This document shows, piece by piece, positions 15,774 to 24,316 of a stretch of DNA of 64,000 nt. The stretch spans positions 98,019-162,018 of the forward strand of contig JAFADY010000007.1 in NCBI GenBank assembly GCA_023424395.1, written 5' to 3'. Below the pieces are notes generated by a model. It was not told the origin of the DNA, did not search any database, and saw nothing but the letters and a program-made list of their open reading frames with translations. The DNA is from Bacteroidota bacterium (GTDB taxonomy: Bacteria > Bacteroidota > Bacteroidia > Bacteroidales > Dysgonomonadaceae). The position numbers were made by a program, and so were the translations under genes. Numbering within the stretch: the stretch's first letter is position 1; every line of letters starts with the position of its first letter.

Positions 15774-17132
15774 TTATTCATCGTCGTCTTCAGAGAAAAG
15801 CCCGCCGAAAATGTTGCCCATTCTTTCACCAATGGATGGGCCTTTGGGTTTTTCCTCTCTTCTTTTATCTTTTTCTTTGTTCTTTTTATTAACCATTTGC
15901 TTCATTTCACTAAACGATTTCTTTTGTTTCTTGGTGAAATCGGAAATTGATTTTTTGGTTTCAATTTTTTCATCTTGGTAAGATTGTACGTAAATCTGCT
16001 CGCAGTCTTCGTCGGCAAGCAAGAACATGCCCAAAACCTGCGTGTAAGCGGGATCGTTGGTGAGTTCGGGAGAGTTGTTTATTATTGTTTTTTTTGCCGT
16101 TGCTTTACGCACTTTCATTTCTAATTTACCCTCGAGGTACAGATCAAGGTTTTTGAGTTGCGACGCGCCTCCGGTAATAATGATACCGGCGCCGAGCTGC
16201 CCTTTATAACCCGATTGTTTGATTTGTTCCTTGATATTGGCAGTGATCTCATCCAATCTCATCACGATGACTTTGTTCAGCTCTTCCATATTAATATCGG
16301 GTTTGGAAGAGAATGGCGAGGAGAAAAACGAGGTCTCTTGCCCCTCTTTCGCTTTACCGAACTTTATTTTGTATTGTTCGGAATCGGTTTCCGTGAAATT
16401 GAGCTCGCTGATGTCTTTGGTGATGGTTTTTCCGCCGAACGGAATAACAACCAAATAACGAAGAATATCGCCTTTGTAAATAGATAGGGTAGTGGTGCCG
16501 GCTCCAAAATCGATAAGCGCGCAACCGAGTTCTTTTTCCTCATCGTTAAGTGCGATGGCCGCCGTTGCCAGCGGCCCTACTATGAGATCGGCAATTTGTA
16601 ATTGGCTTTTTTCTACGATGGTTTTCTGTATATTGGTGTAAAGGTTGGGGCGCCCGATAATTACTTTATAATCCGCTTCGAGCAACGAACAAGTAACGCC
16701 CACGGGATTTCTCTCGGGTTTGTCGTCGCAAAAATATTCTACATCGGCAATGGCATACTTGCGTTTGAGATCGGGTTTGTATTTATCGGCGGCAACACTG
16801 AGTTGTTTCACGATTTCATCGGTTATGATCCCCGATTGAGGCAATTGCCTCATTTCCCTTACATCAATGCAGAAAAGAGATTGCCCTGCAAGAGAAACAT
16901 ATACGCGCCCGATTCTTTTTCCTATTTTTTTCTCTAAAAAGTCTATCAGTTTACGAACTTTTGAACCGGCTTCTTCCACGTTGTGAATAGCGCCTCTACG
17001 TACGCAGTTGTTAGAGGGAACCGTTTCATAGGCCATAACGGAGATAACATTGTTCTCGTTTTTTCGGCCAATGACTCCGGTTATTTTTGAGGTTCCTAAA
17101 TCGATGGCTGCTATAAATCCTGTCTGCATCAT
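15774..17132 (-). CDS. ftsA: Cell division protein FtsA
   Basis: Actin-like ATPase that tethers FtsZ to the inner membrane and recruits later divisome proteins. 452 aa: phosphate-1 motif AAIDLGTSKITGVIG, SHS2 insert region around residues 80-160, phosphate-2 ALIDFGAGTTTLSIYKGD and adenosine motif IIITGGASQLKNLD. A basic stretch (KKQKKSFSEMKQMVNKKNKEK) precedes the C-terminus, which is acidic rather than an obvious amphipathic helix. The start at 17132 gives MMQTG; the second Met is equally possible. It is 73 bp after ftsQ and 11 bp before ftsZ. Confidence 0.95.
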   Translation of the reverse strand: MMQTGFIAAIDLGTSKITGVIGRKNENNVISVMAYETVPSNNCVRRGAIHNVEEAGSKVRKLIDFLEKKIGKRIGRVYVSLAGQSLFCIDVREMRQLPQSGIITDEIVKQLSVAADKYKPDLKRKYAIADVEYFCDDKPERNPVGVTCSLLEADYKVIIGRPNLYTNIQKTIVEKSQLQIADLIVGPLATAAIALNDEEKELGCALIDFGAGTTTLSIYKGDILRYLVVIPFGGKTITKDISELNFTETDSEQYKIKFGKAKEGQETSFFSSPFSSKPDINMEELNKVIVMRLDEITANIKEQIKQSGYKGQLGAGIIITGGASQLKNLDLYLEGKLEMKVRKATAKKTIINNSPELTNDPAYTQVLGMFLLADEDCEQIYVQSYQDEKIETKKSISDFTKKQKKSFSEMKQMVNKKNKEKDKRREEKPKGPSIGERMGNIFGGLFSEDDDE

Positions 17133-17205
17133 ATATTTTTTCTGTTGGCTGAGTTTGGTTTCTGTTTATCAAACATTCTTTATTCGGGTTTTGTTTTAAA
17201 AAGAT

Positions 17206-17937
17206 TTACTTTTTGGTACAAACAACCTGATTGTCATATTTTAAGTTAATTTCGGAGTACCTGTTCCACCCCACTGCGTTCAATCCTTTTTCGATGAAAA
17301 GAGCAAATTTGGAGAATTTTTCCGAATAATTATTCAATTTGCCGAACAATATTTTAAAATCGCCTGCTCGAGGAATGAGTTCTACTTCTTTGTTCGGTTT
17401 AACGACTATCTGCTCGATCCATGCATCCCAATCGGGGTTTTCGTTGAGAAATGAAGCAAAATCATACAATTCGTTTTTCGCATACTCTTCGTCAATGGCG
17501 CCGGTAGCAATGGGTACATACACCGAAAAATTGATGGAAACGGGCATCCGTTCTCTCTTGTCATCGATATAAAAACTGCCGTTTGCATCGGAAATGACTC
17601 TCAAGATCGGTTTTCGTTGTGTGATGTTTGCCACGATAGCGCCTTTTGGCGTGTTGTACACTTCGGCGGTTTGTATCAATTTATTGTTCAAAATGGTATC
17701 GCGAATGGAAAGCGTGTTTATCTCTTTCATTGTTTTGCCAACCGGATACAAATCTTTGTTTTTGATGAGGTTGACGATGTCTTGCTCTTTTACGAATTGC
17801 GTTTCTACGCTGTCTTTGATAATTACTTCAAATGCTTTACATTCTTGATTTTGCGACGAGTCATTGAAGTAAATTACCGAAAACACGAGGTATCCGATAA
17901 CGAGGATGGATATAAAGGCAATAAGCGCTTTTTTCAT
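17206..17937 (-). CDS. ftsQ: Cell division protein FtsQ/DivIB
   Basis: Bitopic inner-membrane divisome protein. The 243 aa start with a short cytoplasmic part and one TM helix (LIAFISILVIGYLVFSVIYF), followed by a periplasmic POTRA-like region (FVKEQDIVNLIKNKDLYPVG, LIQTAEVYNTPKGAIVANITQRKPILRVI) and an FtsQ domain. Sequence conservation is low, as usual; identification rests on size, topology, the ITQRKP-type element and its position between murC and ftsA, 12 bp after murC. Confidence 0.9.
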   Translation of the reverse strand: MKKALIAFISILVIGYLVFSVIYFNDSSQNQECKAFEVIIKDSVETQFVKEQDIVNLIKNKDLYPVGKTMKEINTLSIRDTILNNKLIQTAEVYNTPKGAIVANITQRKPILRVISDANGSFYIDDKRERMPVSINFSVYVPIATGAIDEEYAKNELYDFASFLNENPDWDAWIEQIVVKPNKEVELIPRAGDFKILFGKLNNYSEKFSKFALFIEKGLNAVGWNRYSEINLKYDNQVVCTKK

Positions 17938-17949
17938 AATGCGATGTAA

Positions 17950-19323
17950 CTAACGGACAAACCTTGTTTCGAGCAACTGCTTAATTTTAGGAAGCAGCGC
18001 GTCGATATCTCCTGCTCCCAAAGTTACGAATACTTCTAATTCTTTGTTGTTTAAATGATCTAATAATTCGTTTTTTTTCAATAAAATTTTTTCCGGCGAT
18101 GTGATTTTGTCGAAAATAATTTCCGATGTAATGTCTGGTATGGGTTCTTCTCTTGCCGGATAAATATCGAGTAAAATGACATCTTCGAGCATCGACAGGC
18201 TTTCCGCGAATTCATCTGCGAAATCGCGTGTTCGCGTGTAGAGGTGCGGTTGGAAAACGCCGGTTACCTTTTTATCGGGATACAACAACCGGATGGATCG
18301 GATGGATGCCGATAGTTCATTGGGATGATGGGCGTAATCGTCGATGAAGACAATTTCGGGTGTTTTTAAGAGGAAGTCGAACCGTCTTTTGGCCCCGCCG
18401 AATGATTGCATAGCAGGCCTGATTTCGTCGGCGCGAACGCCGCACAATTGTGCGGCCGCGATAGCGGCAACAGCGTTTTCGATGTTTATTTTTACCGGCA
18501 CGCCGAGTTGAATATCTTTGATGGTGGCATCCGGCGAAACGAAATCGAAAATTATTTCGCCGTTCCCGATGTGGATGTTTTTGGCGTGAAAATCTCCTTC
18601 CGATTCGGAATAAGTAAAAATCTTCACCGAATTATCGCTTCGGGGTGTAACCGGAGCATCTTTTTTAATGATCAGGTACCCGTCTTCGCGAATCAACGAA
18701 GTAAATTTCTCGAAACTTTCCCTATACGCCTCCGGCGTGCCGTAAATATCCAGATGATCGGGGTCGGCCGATGTAATGATCGCGATCCACGGCTCCAGCC
18801 AATGAAAAGAACGGTCGTATTCATCTGCCTCGGCTACCGTGATATTGCTTTTGTCCGACAATAGGAGATTGTTGTCGTAATTTTTTAGGATGCCTCCCAA
18901 AAAAGCATTGCAATCCACGTGCGATTGCCGAAGCAGATGAGCGACCATACTCGATACGGTAGTTTTTCCGTGCGTGCCGGACACACAAACCGCGTTGCCG
19001 GATTTCGTGATCTCTCCTAAAACCTGCGACCGTTTCATCATCGTAAAACCTTTGGTTTTAAAGAACTTCAATTCGCTGTGTGAATCGGGGACCGCAGGTG
19101 TATATATAATAAGTGTAGTTTGCTTGTCGAGAAATTCTTTCGGAATGCTTTGCACATCGTCTGTGTAGTGTATTTTTGCCCCTTCCGCTTCCAGAGCCGC
19201 TGTTAACGGAGTTCGCGTTCGGTCGTAACCGGCAACAGACAGTCCTTTCGACATGAAGTATCGGGCAAGGTTGCTCATGCCGATCCCACCGATGCCGATT
19301 AGATATATTAATTTGCAGTTCAT
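17950..19323 (-). CDS. murC: UDP-N-acetylmuramate--L-alanine ligase
   Basis: Adds L-Ala to UDP-MurNAc with ATP, the first amino acid of the peptidoglycan stem, in the cytoplasm. 457 aa in three Mur ligase domains: UDP-substrate Rossmann-like LIGIGGIGMSNLARYF at the N-terminus, ATP-binding SGTHGKTTVSSMVAHLL near residue 115, EADEYDRSFHWLEP, and the C-terminal IDDYAHHPNEL and FQPHLYTRTRDF segments diagnostic of MurC. It is separated from ftsQ by 12 bp downstream and from the four-helix-bundle gene by 61 bp upstream, which contains a 7-bp array. Confidence 0.96.
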   Translation of the reverse strand: MNCKLIYLIGIGGIGMSNLARYFMSKGLSVAGYDRTRTPLTAALEAEGAKIHYTDDVQSIPKEFLDKQTTLIIYTPAVPDSHSELKFFKTKGFTMMKRSQVLGEITKSGNAVCVSGTHGKTTVSSMVAHLLRQSHVDCNAFLGGILKNYDNNLLLSDKSNITVAEADEYDRSFHWLEPWIAIITSADPDHLDIYGTPEAYRESFEKFTSLIREDGYLIIKKDAPVTPRSDNSVKIFTYSESEGDFHAKNIHIGNGEIIFDFVSPDATIKDIQLGVPVKINIENAVAAIAAAQLCGVRADEIRPAMQSFGGAKRRFDFLLKTPEIVFIDDYAHHPNELSASIRSIRLLYPDKKVTGVFQPHLYTRTRDFADEFAESLSMLEDVILLDIYPAREEPIPDITSEIIFDKITSPEKILLKKNELLDHLNNKELEVFVTLGAGDIDALLPKIKQLLETRFVR

Positions 19324-19335
19324 ATTTTTTAAAAG

Positions 19336-19356
19336 TTATCAGTTTACAGTTTTCAG
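19336..19356. repeat. Heptamer array upstream of murC
   Basis: Three 7-bp units TTATCAG, TTTACAG and TTTTCAG between the murC start and the four-helix-bundle gene. Read from the CAG, the units are CAGTTTA and CAGTTTT, the same core that occurs in inverted orientation on the other side of the four-helix-bundle gene. Confidence 0.55.
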
Positions 19357-19384
19357 CTTTGCGTGGAATTGATGATCGAAACCG

Positions 19385-19732
19385 TTATATTTTATTGATG
19401 AGTGAAATGAGCATCATTCTCACTTCTTCAATTGGTTTTTGAATATTGTTGTACTCTTCATTAGTGATGTATCCTAAATCATGCGCTAAAATAAAAGCAT
19501 AGTCTACCTCGTTGACAGAACCCGTTGCCATGACTAAAAAGTGTTTGAAATCGGGCTTTGTAAACCGTCCGCATCCTTCCACAATATTCAACCCGATTGA
19601 CGTTGATGCTCTTCGCGTTTGCGATGTAAGCGCATAAACTTCTTCCCGCGGAAACTTGGCGGTAAGGCGATATATTTCAAGCGTTAATTGATGCGCCTTC
19701 TCCCATACTTTCAGTTTTCTAAAATCTTGCAT
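19385..19732 (-). CDS. Four-helix bundle protein (23S rRNA intervening-sequence protein family)
   Basis: 115-aa member of the S23/four-helix bundle family (TIGR02436-type). The characteristic opening DFRKLKVWEKAHQLTLEIYRLTAKFPREE and the central ALTSQTRRASTSIGLNIVEGCGR are present, then two more amphipathic helices. Members occur inside 23S rRNA intervening sequences or as scattered free genes; their role is not established. Here it is wedged between murG and murC in the cell wall cluster, in the same orientation, with 7-bp arrays on both sides. It is not a normal member of that cluster. Confidence 0.88.
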   Translation of the reverse strand: MQDFRKLKVWEKAHQLTLEIYRLTAKFPREEVYALTSQTRRASTSIGLNIVEGCGRFTKPDFKHFLVMATGSVNEVDYAFILAHDLGYITNEEYNNIQKPIEEVRMMLISLINKI

Positions 19733-19763
19733 TATTAGTTACGAGGTTTATAGTTTTCATTTT

Positions 19764-19805
19764 TCTACTGCCAACTGTTAACTGTCTACTGTCTACTGTC
19801 TACTA
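19764..19805. repeat. Six-unit heptamer array overlapping the murG stop
   Basis: Six contiguous 7-bp units from 19764: TCTACTG, CCAACTG, TTAACTG, then TCTACTG twice and TCTACTA. The murG stop codon (19786-19788) and last codons (IVDSRQ) lie within the array, so part of it is translated. Confidence 0.75.
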
Positions 19806-20943
19806 TTTTCTCTATCTCATCCACAATCCGTTTGGCCGAATCTTTTTGTGCCATGGCAGCTATATTTTTACTGAGCGATTTTAATTTTTCTTCGTTATTC
19901 ACCAAGTTGAGCGCCGTATCGAAAAGTAAGTCGCGCGCGTTGGAATCGGTAACCATAACGGCAGCGTCTTTTTTCACCAAAGCCAACGCGTTTTGCGTTT
20001 GGTGGTCTTCGGCTACGTTGGGCGACGGAACCAAGATAACCGGTTTTTCCAGTAAACAAAATTCGGATATGGAACCTGCGCCTGCGCGCGATATGATCAA
20101 ATCGGCAACGGAATAGGCATAATCCATGCGCGACACAAAGTCGAGCAGGTGAACGTTTTCAGGGATTTTCCCTTCTTTTTGCAAATCCGACATTTCTTTG
20201 AAATAGTATTTCCCGCATTGCCAGATTATTTGTACATCCGATTGGCCGATTTTCGGAAAGGCTTCTACAATACTGTCGTTCAATGTGCGGGCTCCCAAAC
20301 TGCCGCCGACCATCAAAATGGTTTGTTTACCAGGATTGAGGTCGAAAAACGCGTAGCCTTTTTCGCGGTTTTCTTTTGATATGACCAAATCTTGGCGAGT
20401 AGGGTTCCCGGTAAGTACGATTTTTTCTTTCGGGAAAAATCGTTCCATCCCTTCGTAAGCTACACAGATTTTCGATGCTTTTTGCGCAAGCATTTTGTTG
20501 GTAACGCCTGCGTATGAGTTTTGCTCTTGCAACAAGGTGGGTATCCTTTTTGCAGATGCCGCCTTAAGCGTGGGCCCACTGGCATAGCCGCCAACGCCGA
20601 TAGCGATATCGGGCTTGAAATTCTCGACAACGGAACGGGCTTTACGCAAACTTTTCAGCAGCTTTATCGCCACCGAAACGTTTTTGAACAGGTTTTTCCG
20701 GTCGAACCCCGCCACCGGAAGCCCTATTATTTTATATCCTGCTGCCGGAACACGTTCCATTTCCATGCGGTTTTCCGCGCCAACAAAAAGTATTTCGGCG
20801 TCCGCCCATCGCTCCTTAATCGCGTTGGCAATGGAAATGGCCGGAAAAATATGGCCGCCGGTGCCGCCGCCGCTAACGATGAAACGAAGGGGAGACTTGG
20901 AGAGTGGGTGAGTGGGAGATTGGGAGATTTTGGGATTGGTCAT
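19786..20943 (-). CDS. murG: UDP-GlcNAc--undecaprenyl-pyrophosphoryl-MurNAc-pentapeptide GlcNAc transferase
   Basis: Makes lipid II from lipid I on the inner face of the inner membrane. 385 aa with the GT28 motifs: IVSGGGTGGHIFPA (normally within the first 20 residues), GVGGYASGPTLKAA, LLQEQNSYAGVTNK, MVGGSLGARTLND, and the UDP-GlcNAc-binding SRAGAGSISEFCLLEKPVILVP. The first about 19 residues (MTNPKISQSPTHPLSKSPL) are an unusual Pro/Ser-rich extension encoded by an 8-bp-period repeat; no other ATG lies before the first conserved motif. The C-terminal residues and stop fall in a heptamer array. Flanked by the four-helix-bundle gene and a lipoprotein gene rather than directly by murC and ftsW. 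Confidence 0.95.
   Translation of the reverse strand: MTNPKISQSPTHPLSKSPLRFIVSGGGTGGHIFPAISIANAIKERWADAEILFVGAENRMEMERVPAAGYKIIGLPVAGFDRKNLFKNVSVAIKLLKSLRKARSVVENFKPDIAIGVGGYASGPTLKAASAKRIPTLLQEQNSYAGVTNKMLAQKASKICVAYEGMERFFPKEKIVLTGNPTRQDLVISKENREKGYAFFDLNPGKQTILMVGGSLGARTLNDSIVEAFPKIGQSDVQIIWQCGKYYFKEMSDLQKEGKIPENVHLLDFVSRMDYAYSVADLIISRAGAGSISEFCLLEKPVILVPSPNVAEDHQTQNALALVKKDAAVMVTDSNARDLLFDTALNLVNNEEKLKSLSKNIAAMAQKDSAKRIVDEIEKIVDSRQ
20891..20938. repeat. Octamer-period array inside the murG 5' end
   Basis: 8-bp register on the plus strand: GGAGACTT, GGAGAGTG, GGTGAGTG, GGAGATTG, GGAGATTT, TGGGATTG. On the minus strand it encodes the Pro/Ser-rich N-terminal extension of MurG. Confidence 0.65.
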
Positions 20944-20952
20944 ATTTTTTGT

Positions 20953-21444
20953 TTATTTTTCGGGAGTCAGGTTGAATTCTTGATAGAGATATTTTACGTC
21001 GATGTTTTCATTTGTTTTGTCAACATTTCTCATATAGTAGGCTTGTGTTATTCGATAGAAACTTTCGTCGGCATCGAAATCATACAAAAATAAAGGAAGT
21101 CTTCTCGTGTAATTTTGATTGGCCAAAATAACCGGATCATCACCGACCATGATTAATTCCGGTTCCCGCTTTTGGTAAGGAATCTTTTTCCATTCCGCCC
21201 CGTCTTTATATTCGAAGTCAAGGCCGTTGTATAAGGTAATCCAAGAATCCGTATTATTCTTTAAAATGAAATCGGCCGTTCTTTTCTCTTTGTTGATATA
21301 TACGAACTCGCACGTGAGCGGTTCAAGAACCCGTGTTTCTTGAATGCTTTCCGCAGTTGATTGCTCTTCCGCATCTTTTTTGTTTGGATGGTTACATGAT
21401 ACCGTTAGTAACATACTCAATAAAAGTAAATTTATCGGTTTCAT
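20953..21444 (-). CDS. Hypothetical lipoprotein in the cell wall cluster
   Basis: 163-aa protein from the ATG at 21444; the frame is open to 21522 but the added residues precede the signal peptide and overlap ftsW. MKPINLLLLSMLLTVSC is a lipoprotein signal. The mature part (CEFVYINKEKRTADFILKNNTDSWITLYNGLDFEYKDGAEWKKI, shown here as the region after residue 40) resembles an immunoglobulin-like plug domain of Bacteroidetes lipoproteins, with PELIMVGDDPVILANQNYTRRLPLFLYDF following. It lies 75 bp after ftsW and 9 bp before murG, so it is probably co-transcribed. I do not recognise a named family; it is not a standard cluster member. Confidence 0.7.
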   Translation of the reverse strand: MKPINLLLLSMLLTVSCNHPNKKDAEEQSTAESIQETRVLEPLTCEFVYINKEKRTADFILKNNTDSWITLYNGLDFEYKDGAEWKKIPYQKREPELIMVGDDPVILANQNYTRRLPLFLYDFDADESFYRITQAYYMRNVDKTNENIDVKYLYQEFNLTPEK

Positions 21445-21518
21445 ATAATTTGATTTATTGAACTTGATACCGTTATATCCATGCCCAATATTTACAAAAA
21501 TCCATGCACTCATTGGTC

Positions 21519-22865
21519 TCATACCTGAATGATTTCAAATTCTACTTTTTCTTCGAGTTTGTTTATCGTTTCTTTTATATCGATTTTGATTTCATTATCT
21601 TCATTTTCAGAAGAGTCGGAAATAACCTTATTTTCTTTTTTCTTCCCGATCCCAAAGCGGTCGGCGCTCAATATTAAACCAAAATAAGCACAGGTAATGA
21701 GCGTAGATGTCCCGCCGCGGCTGATTAAAGGCAGCGGCTGCCCGGTAACCGGAATAAGATTTACCGCTACCGCCATATTGATAAATGCCTGTATTGATAA
21801 CATTAATGCCGAGCCGAGAACCAAATATTTGGGAAAAAGTTTGGTGGTTTTTCTCGCGATCATGCCGGCGCGGATAAGTAATATTACATACAAGAGCAAT
21901 ACGAACAGGCCGCCTAAAATTCCCATTTCTTCTATGATAATCGCATAAATAAAATCGGAATAGGCTTGTGGCAGAAAATCGCGTTCGGTGCTGTTGCCGG
22001 GAAATACGCCGATAATTCCGCCGTTGGCGATAGCGATCTTTGCATGCGCCACCTGATAATTATCGTCTGTGATGGTATAATAGGTTTCATCGGTAAGTTC
22101 TTTGTGGTTGCCGAATTCGGCAATGCGGTTTTGCCAAGTTCCTACGCGGCTTAAAGCGCCGGTATCGGTCCATTCCGTAGGAATTACTTTTAGAAGCAAA
22201 AGAAACAACAACACAACAGCGATACCGATCCCCGCTACTTTCAGCAAACGGGATAATCGGACATTTCCTATGTACATAAGTAAAAAGCACACTCCGAAAA
22301 GTAGAACCGCCGTAGATAAATTATCCATGGCAATAATGCCGCAAACCGCTATCATCAAACCAATCATCCATTTAAAAAGCAAACCGTCGTTCATGCCGTT
22401 TTGTTTGCTAAGCAGAAAAGCGATGGTTCCCATCAACGAGATCTTCGCAATTTCCGAGGGCTGTATCGTGAATCCGAAAATTGAAATCCATCTTTCGGCG
22501 CCGTTAACCGTTGTTCCGATAACAGGCGTTAAAAGCAACAAAATTATTGAAATGATCAACACAAAAATAAGTGAAGAGAAATATTTATACGGCACGTTGT
22601 GAATGAGCAAAATCACGCCCACTCCGCCAATAAGGAACATGGCATGGCGTAGAATAGGCCCCCATTGGTTTTGTTGCCGATATACGATTGTGCTCGTAGC
22701 GCTGAAAATTTCAACCAGCGATATGACACACAATATAACGAAAACCGACCATATTACTTTGTCACCTTTGAAAATAACCCCTAAATCTCCTAAAGGAAAC
22801 TTGGCTGTCGTGCCAACTTCATCCGAATTATCGACTTTAAACGTGTTTTTTATTTTATTGAGCAT
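21519..22865 (-). CDS. ftsW: SEDS-family peptidoglycan glycosyltransferase FtsW
   Basis: Integral inner-membrane SEDS polymerase acting with FtsI at the septum. 448 aa with about ten TM helices and conserved elements NGAERWISIFGFTIQPSEIAKISL, the periplasmic loop region YQVAHAKIAIANGGIIG, and GQPLPLISRGGTSTLITCAYFGLILS. The first 32 residues are unusual: between KIKNTFK and FKGDKVIW there are about 22 residues, part of which (KFPLGDLGVI) is encoded by a copy of a palindromic repeat also found next to murD. The C-terminal cytoplasmic tail is acidic. Order murD-ftsW is canonical; the gene after it is an inserted lipoprotein. Confidence 0.95.
   Translation of the reverse strand: MLNKIKNTFKVDNSDEVGTTAKFPLGDLGVIFKGDKVIWSVFVILCVISLVEIFSATSTIVYRQQNQWGPILRHAMFLIGGVGVILLIHNVPYKYFSSLIFVLIISIILLLLTPVIGTTVNGAERWISIFGFTIQPSEIAKISLMGTIAFLLSKQNGMNDGLLFKWMIGLMIAVCGIIAMDNLSTAVLLFGVCFLLMYIGNVRLSRLLKVAGIGIAVVLLFLLLLKVIPTEWTDTGALSRVGTWQNRIAEFGNHKELTDETYYTITDDNYQVAHAKIAIANGGIIGVFPGNSTERDFLPQAYSDFIYAIIIEEMGILGGLFVLLLYVILLIRAGMIARKTTKLFPKYLVLGSALMLSIQAFINMAVAVNLIPVTGQPLPLISRGGTSTLITCAYFGLILSADRFGIGKKKENKVISDSSENEDNEIKIDIKETINKLEEKVEFEIIQV
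22776..22803 (-). repeat. Palindromic repeat copy inside ftsW
   Basis: On the minus strand AGTTTCCTTTAGGAGATTTA then GGGG and TATTTT; it matches the intergenic copy at 24317-24343 at nearly all positions (core CCTTTAGG). It lies within codons about 21-31 of ftsW. Confidence 0.6.
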
Positions 22866-22928
22866 ATATCTTATTATTAACTATTTACAATGAATTATTC
22901 GTAGCCAGCAAAGTTCCCTTAACTGTTA

Positions 22929-24305
22929 TTATAATCGTCTTACGCATTCTTTAAACTGATCGCCTCGGTCTTCGTAATTTTTAAACAGATCGAAACTTGC
23001 GCAGCAAGGTGATAACAAAACCGTATCTCCTTTTTCCGCCAATTTATAAGCGGCATTTACGGCTTTTTCCATAGAATCGGTATCCACTATTTCGGGTATC
23101 ATTCCCTGAAAAAAATCTTGTAACTTGGTGTTGTCTTTTCCAAGGAATATCAACGCCCTGACCTTTTGTTTCACTAAGTTTTCAATTTCGAAATAATCGT
23201 TTCCCTTGTCTGTCCCGCCTAAAATAAGCACCACTTTGCTTCGCATACTTTGCAAGGCGTACCAGCAAGAATTGACGTTGGTGGCTTTGGAATCGTTGAT
23301 ATATTGAACACCTCTTACTGCCGCTACTCTCTCTAATCGATGAGGAACGCCCTGGAAATCGGCCAATGCCTGCCGCAGGTTTTCGTTGGAAATATCGAGT
23401 AGTTTCGCCACAATACCCGATGCCATGGAGTTGTACAAATTGTGCGTGCCTTGTAGGGCAAGCAGTTCCAACTCCATGTCGAAAACTTCGTTTTTGGTTT
23501 TTATAAACATTTTATTTCCCTCCGTATAAGCTGCCGCTTTTTTGTTGTTCTTTTCAGTAAATGAATACAGATCGGAATCCGGTTTCAATTTTTCAATTTC
23601 TTTTGTTACTATCGGGTCGTCTGTCCAATAAATAAAGGCGTCGCCTATTTTTTGGTTTCGGACGATACGCATTTTTGCGTCCACATAGTTTTGCATACTG
23701 TGGTCGTATCTGTCTAAATGATCGGGAGTTATATTGAGAAGCACTGCAATGTCGGCTTTGAAATCATATACGCCTTCCAATTGAAAGCTGCTCAGTTCCA
23801 ACACGTAATAATCGAAATTTTCTTCCGCAACTTGGCGGGCAAAACTTTTTCCGATGTTGCCGCCCAAACCTACGTTCAATCCGGCGGATTTTAGAATGTG
23901 GAAAACAAGGCTTGCGGTGGTGGTTTTACCGTTGCTGCCCGTGATACAGATCATTTTTGCATCGGTATAGCGACCCGCGAATTCAATTTCGGAAACCACC
24001 CGAATTCCTTTTTCAATTACTTTTTGCATCAACGGAGTTGTATCCGCGATACCCGGGCTTTTGACGATTTCGTTTGCCGAAAGCACTTTTTCTTCCGTGT
24101 GCCCGTCTTCCTCAAAATCTATTTTGTAATCCACGAGTGTTTGGCGGTGCTCATCTTTCAACGATCCGTTGTCGGATAAAAAAACATCAAATCCTTTTGC
24201 TTTTGCAAGAATGGCAGATCCAATCCCGCTTTCGCCTCCACCGAGAATTACAACCCCCCGACCCCCTGAAGGGGGAGTTAAATCAGTATATTCTTTATTT
24301 TCCAT
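22929..24305 (-). CDS. murD: UDP-N-acetylmuramoyl-L-alanine--D-glutamate ligase
   Basis: Adds D-Glu to UDP-MurNAc-L-Ala in the cytoplasm. From the ATG at 24305 it is about 458 aa with VVILGGGESGIGSAILAKAKGFDVFLSDN (N-domain), ITGSNGKTTTASLVFHIL (P-loop), LNITPDHLDRY, NDSKATNVNSCWYALQSM and the C-terminal LLSPCCASFDLFKNYEDRGDQF. The frame extends to 24404, but that start lies inside mraY and passes through a repeat. Even the 24305 start gives a 17-residue leader (MENKEYTDLTPPSGGRG) before the first strand, of which LTPPSGGRG is encoded by a CCCCCTGAAGGGGG palindrome. It is 41 bp after mraY and 63 bp before ftsW. Confidence 0.95.
   Translation of the reverse strand: MENKEYTDLTPPSGGRGVVILGGGESGIGSAILAKAKGFDVFLSDNGSLKDEHRQTLVDYKIDFEEDGHTEEKVLSANEIVKSPGIADTTPLMQKVIEKGIRVVSEIEFAGRYTDAKMICITGSNGKTTTASLVFHILKSAGLNVGLGGNIGKSFARQVAEENFDYYVLELSSFQLEGVYDFKADIAVLLNITPDHLDRYDHSMQNYVDAKMRIVRNQKIGDAFIYWTDDPIVTKEIEKLKPDSDLYSFTEKNNKKAAAYTEGNKMFIKTKNEVFDMELELLALQGTHNLYNSMASGIVAKLLDISNENLRQALADFQGVPHRLERVAAVRGVQYINDSKATNVNSCWYALQSMRSKVVLILGGTDKGNDYFEIENLVKQKVRALIFLGKDNTKLQDFFQGMIPEIVDTDSMEKAVNAAYKLAEKGDTVLLSPCCASFDLFKNYEDRGDQFKECVRRL
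24253..24281. repeat. GC-rich palindromic repeat in the murD 5' end
   Basis: Contains CCCCCTGAAGGGGG (24262-24275) preceded by another C-run. It encodes residues about 9-17 of MurD on the minus strand. Related to the copies at 24317-24343 and 22776-22803. Confidence 0.65.
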
Positions 24306-24316
24306 TTTTTGAATTT

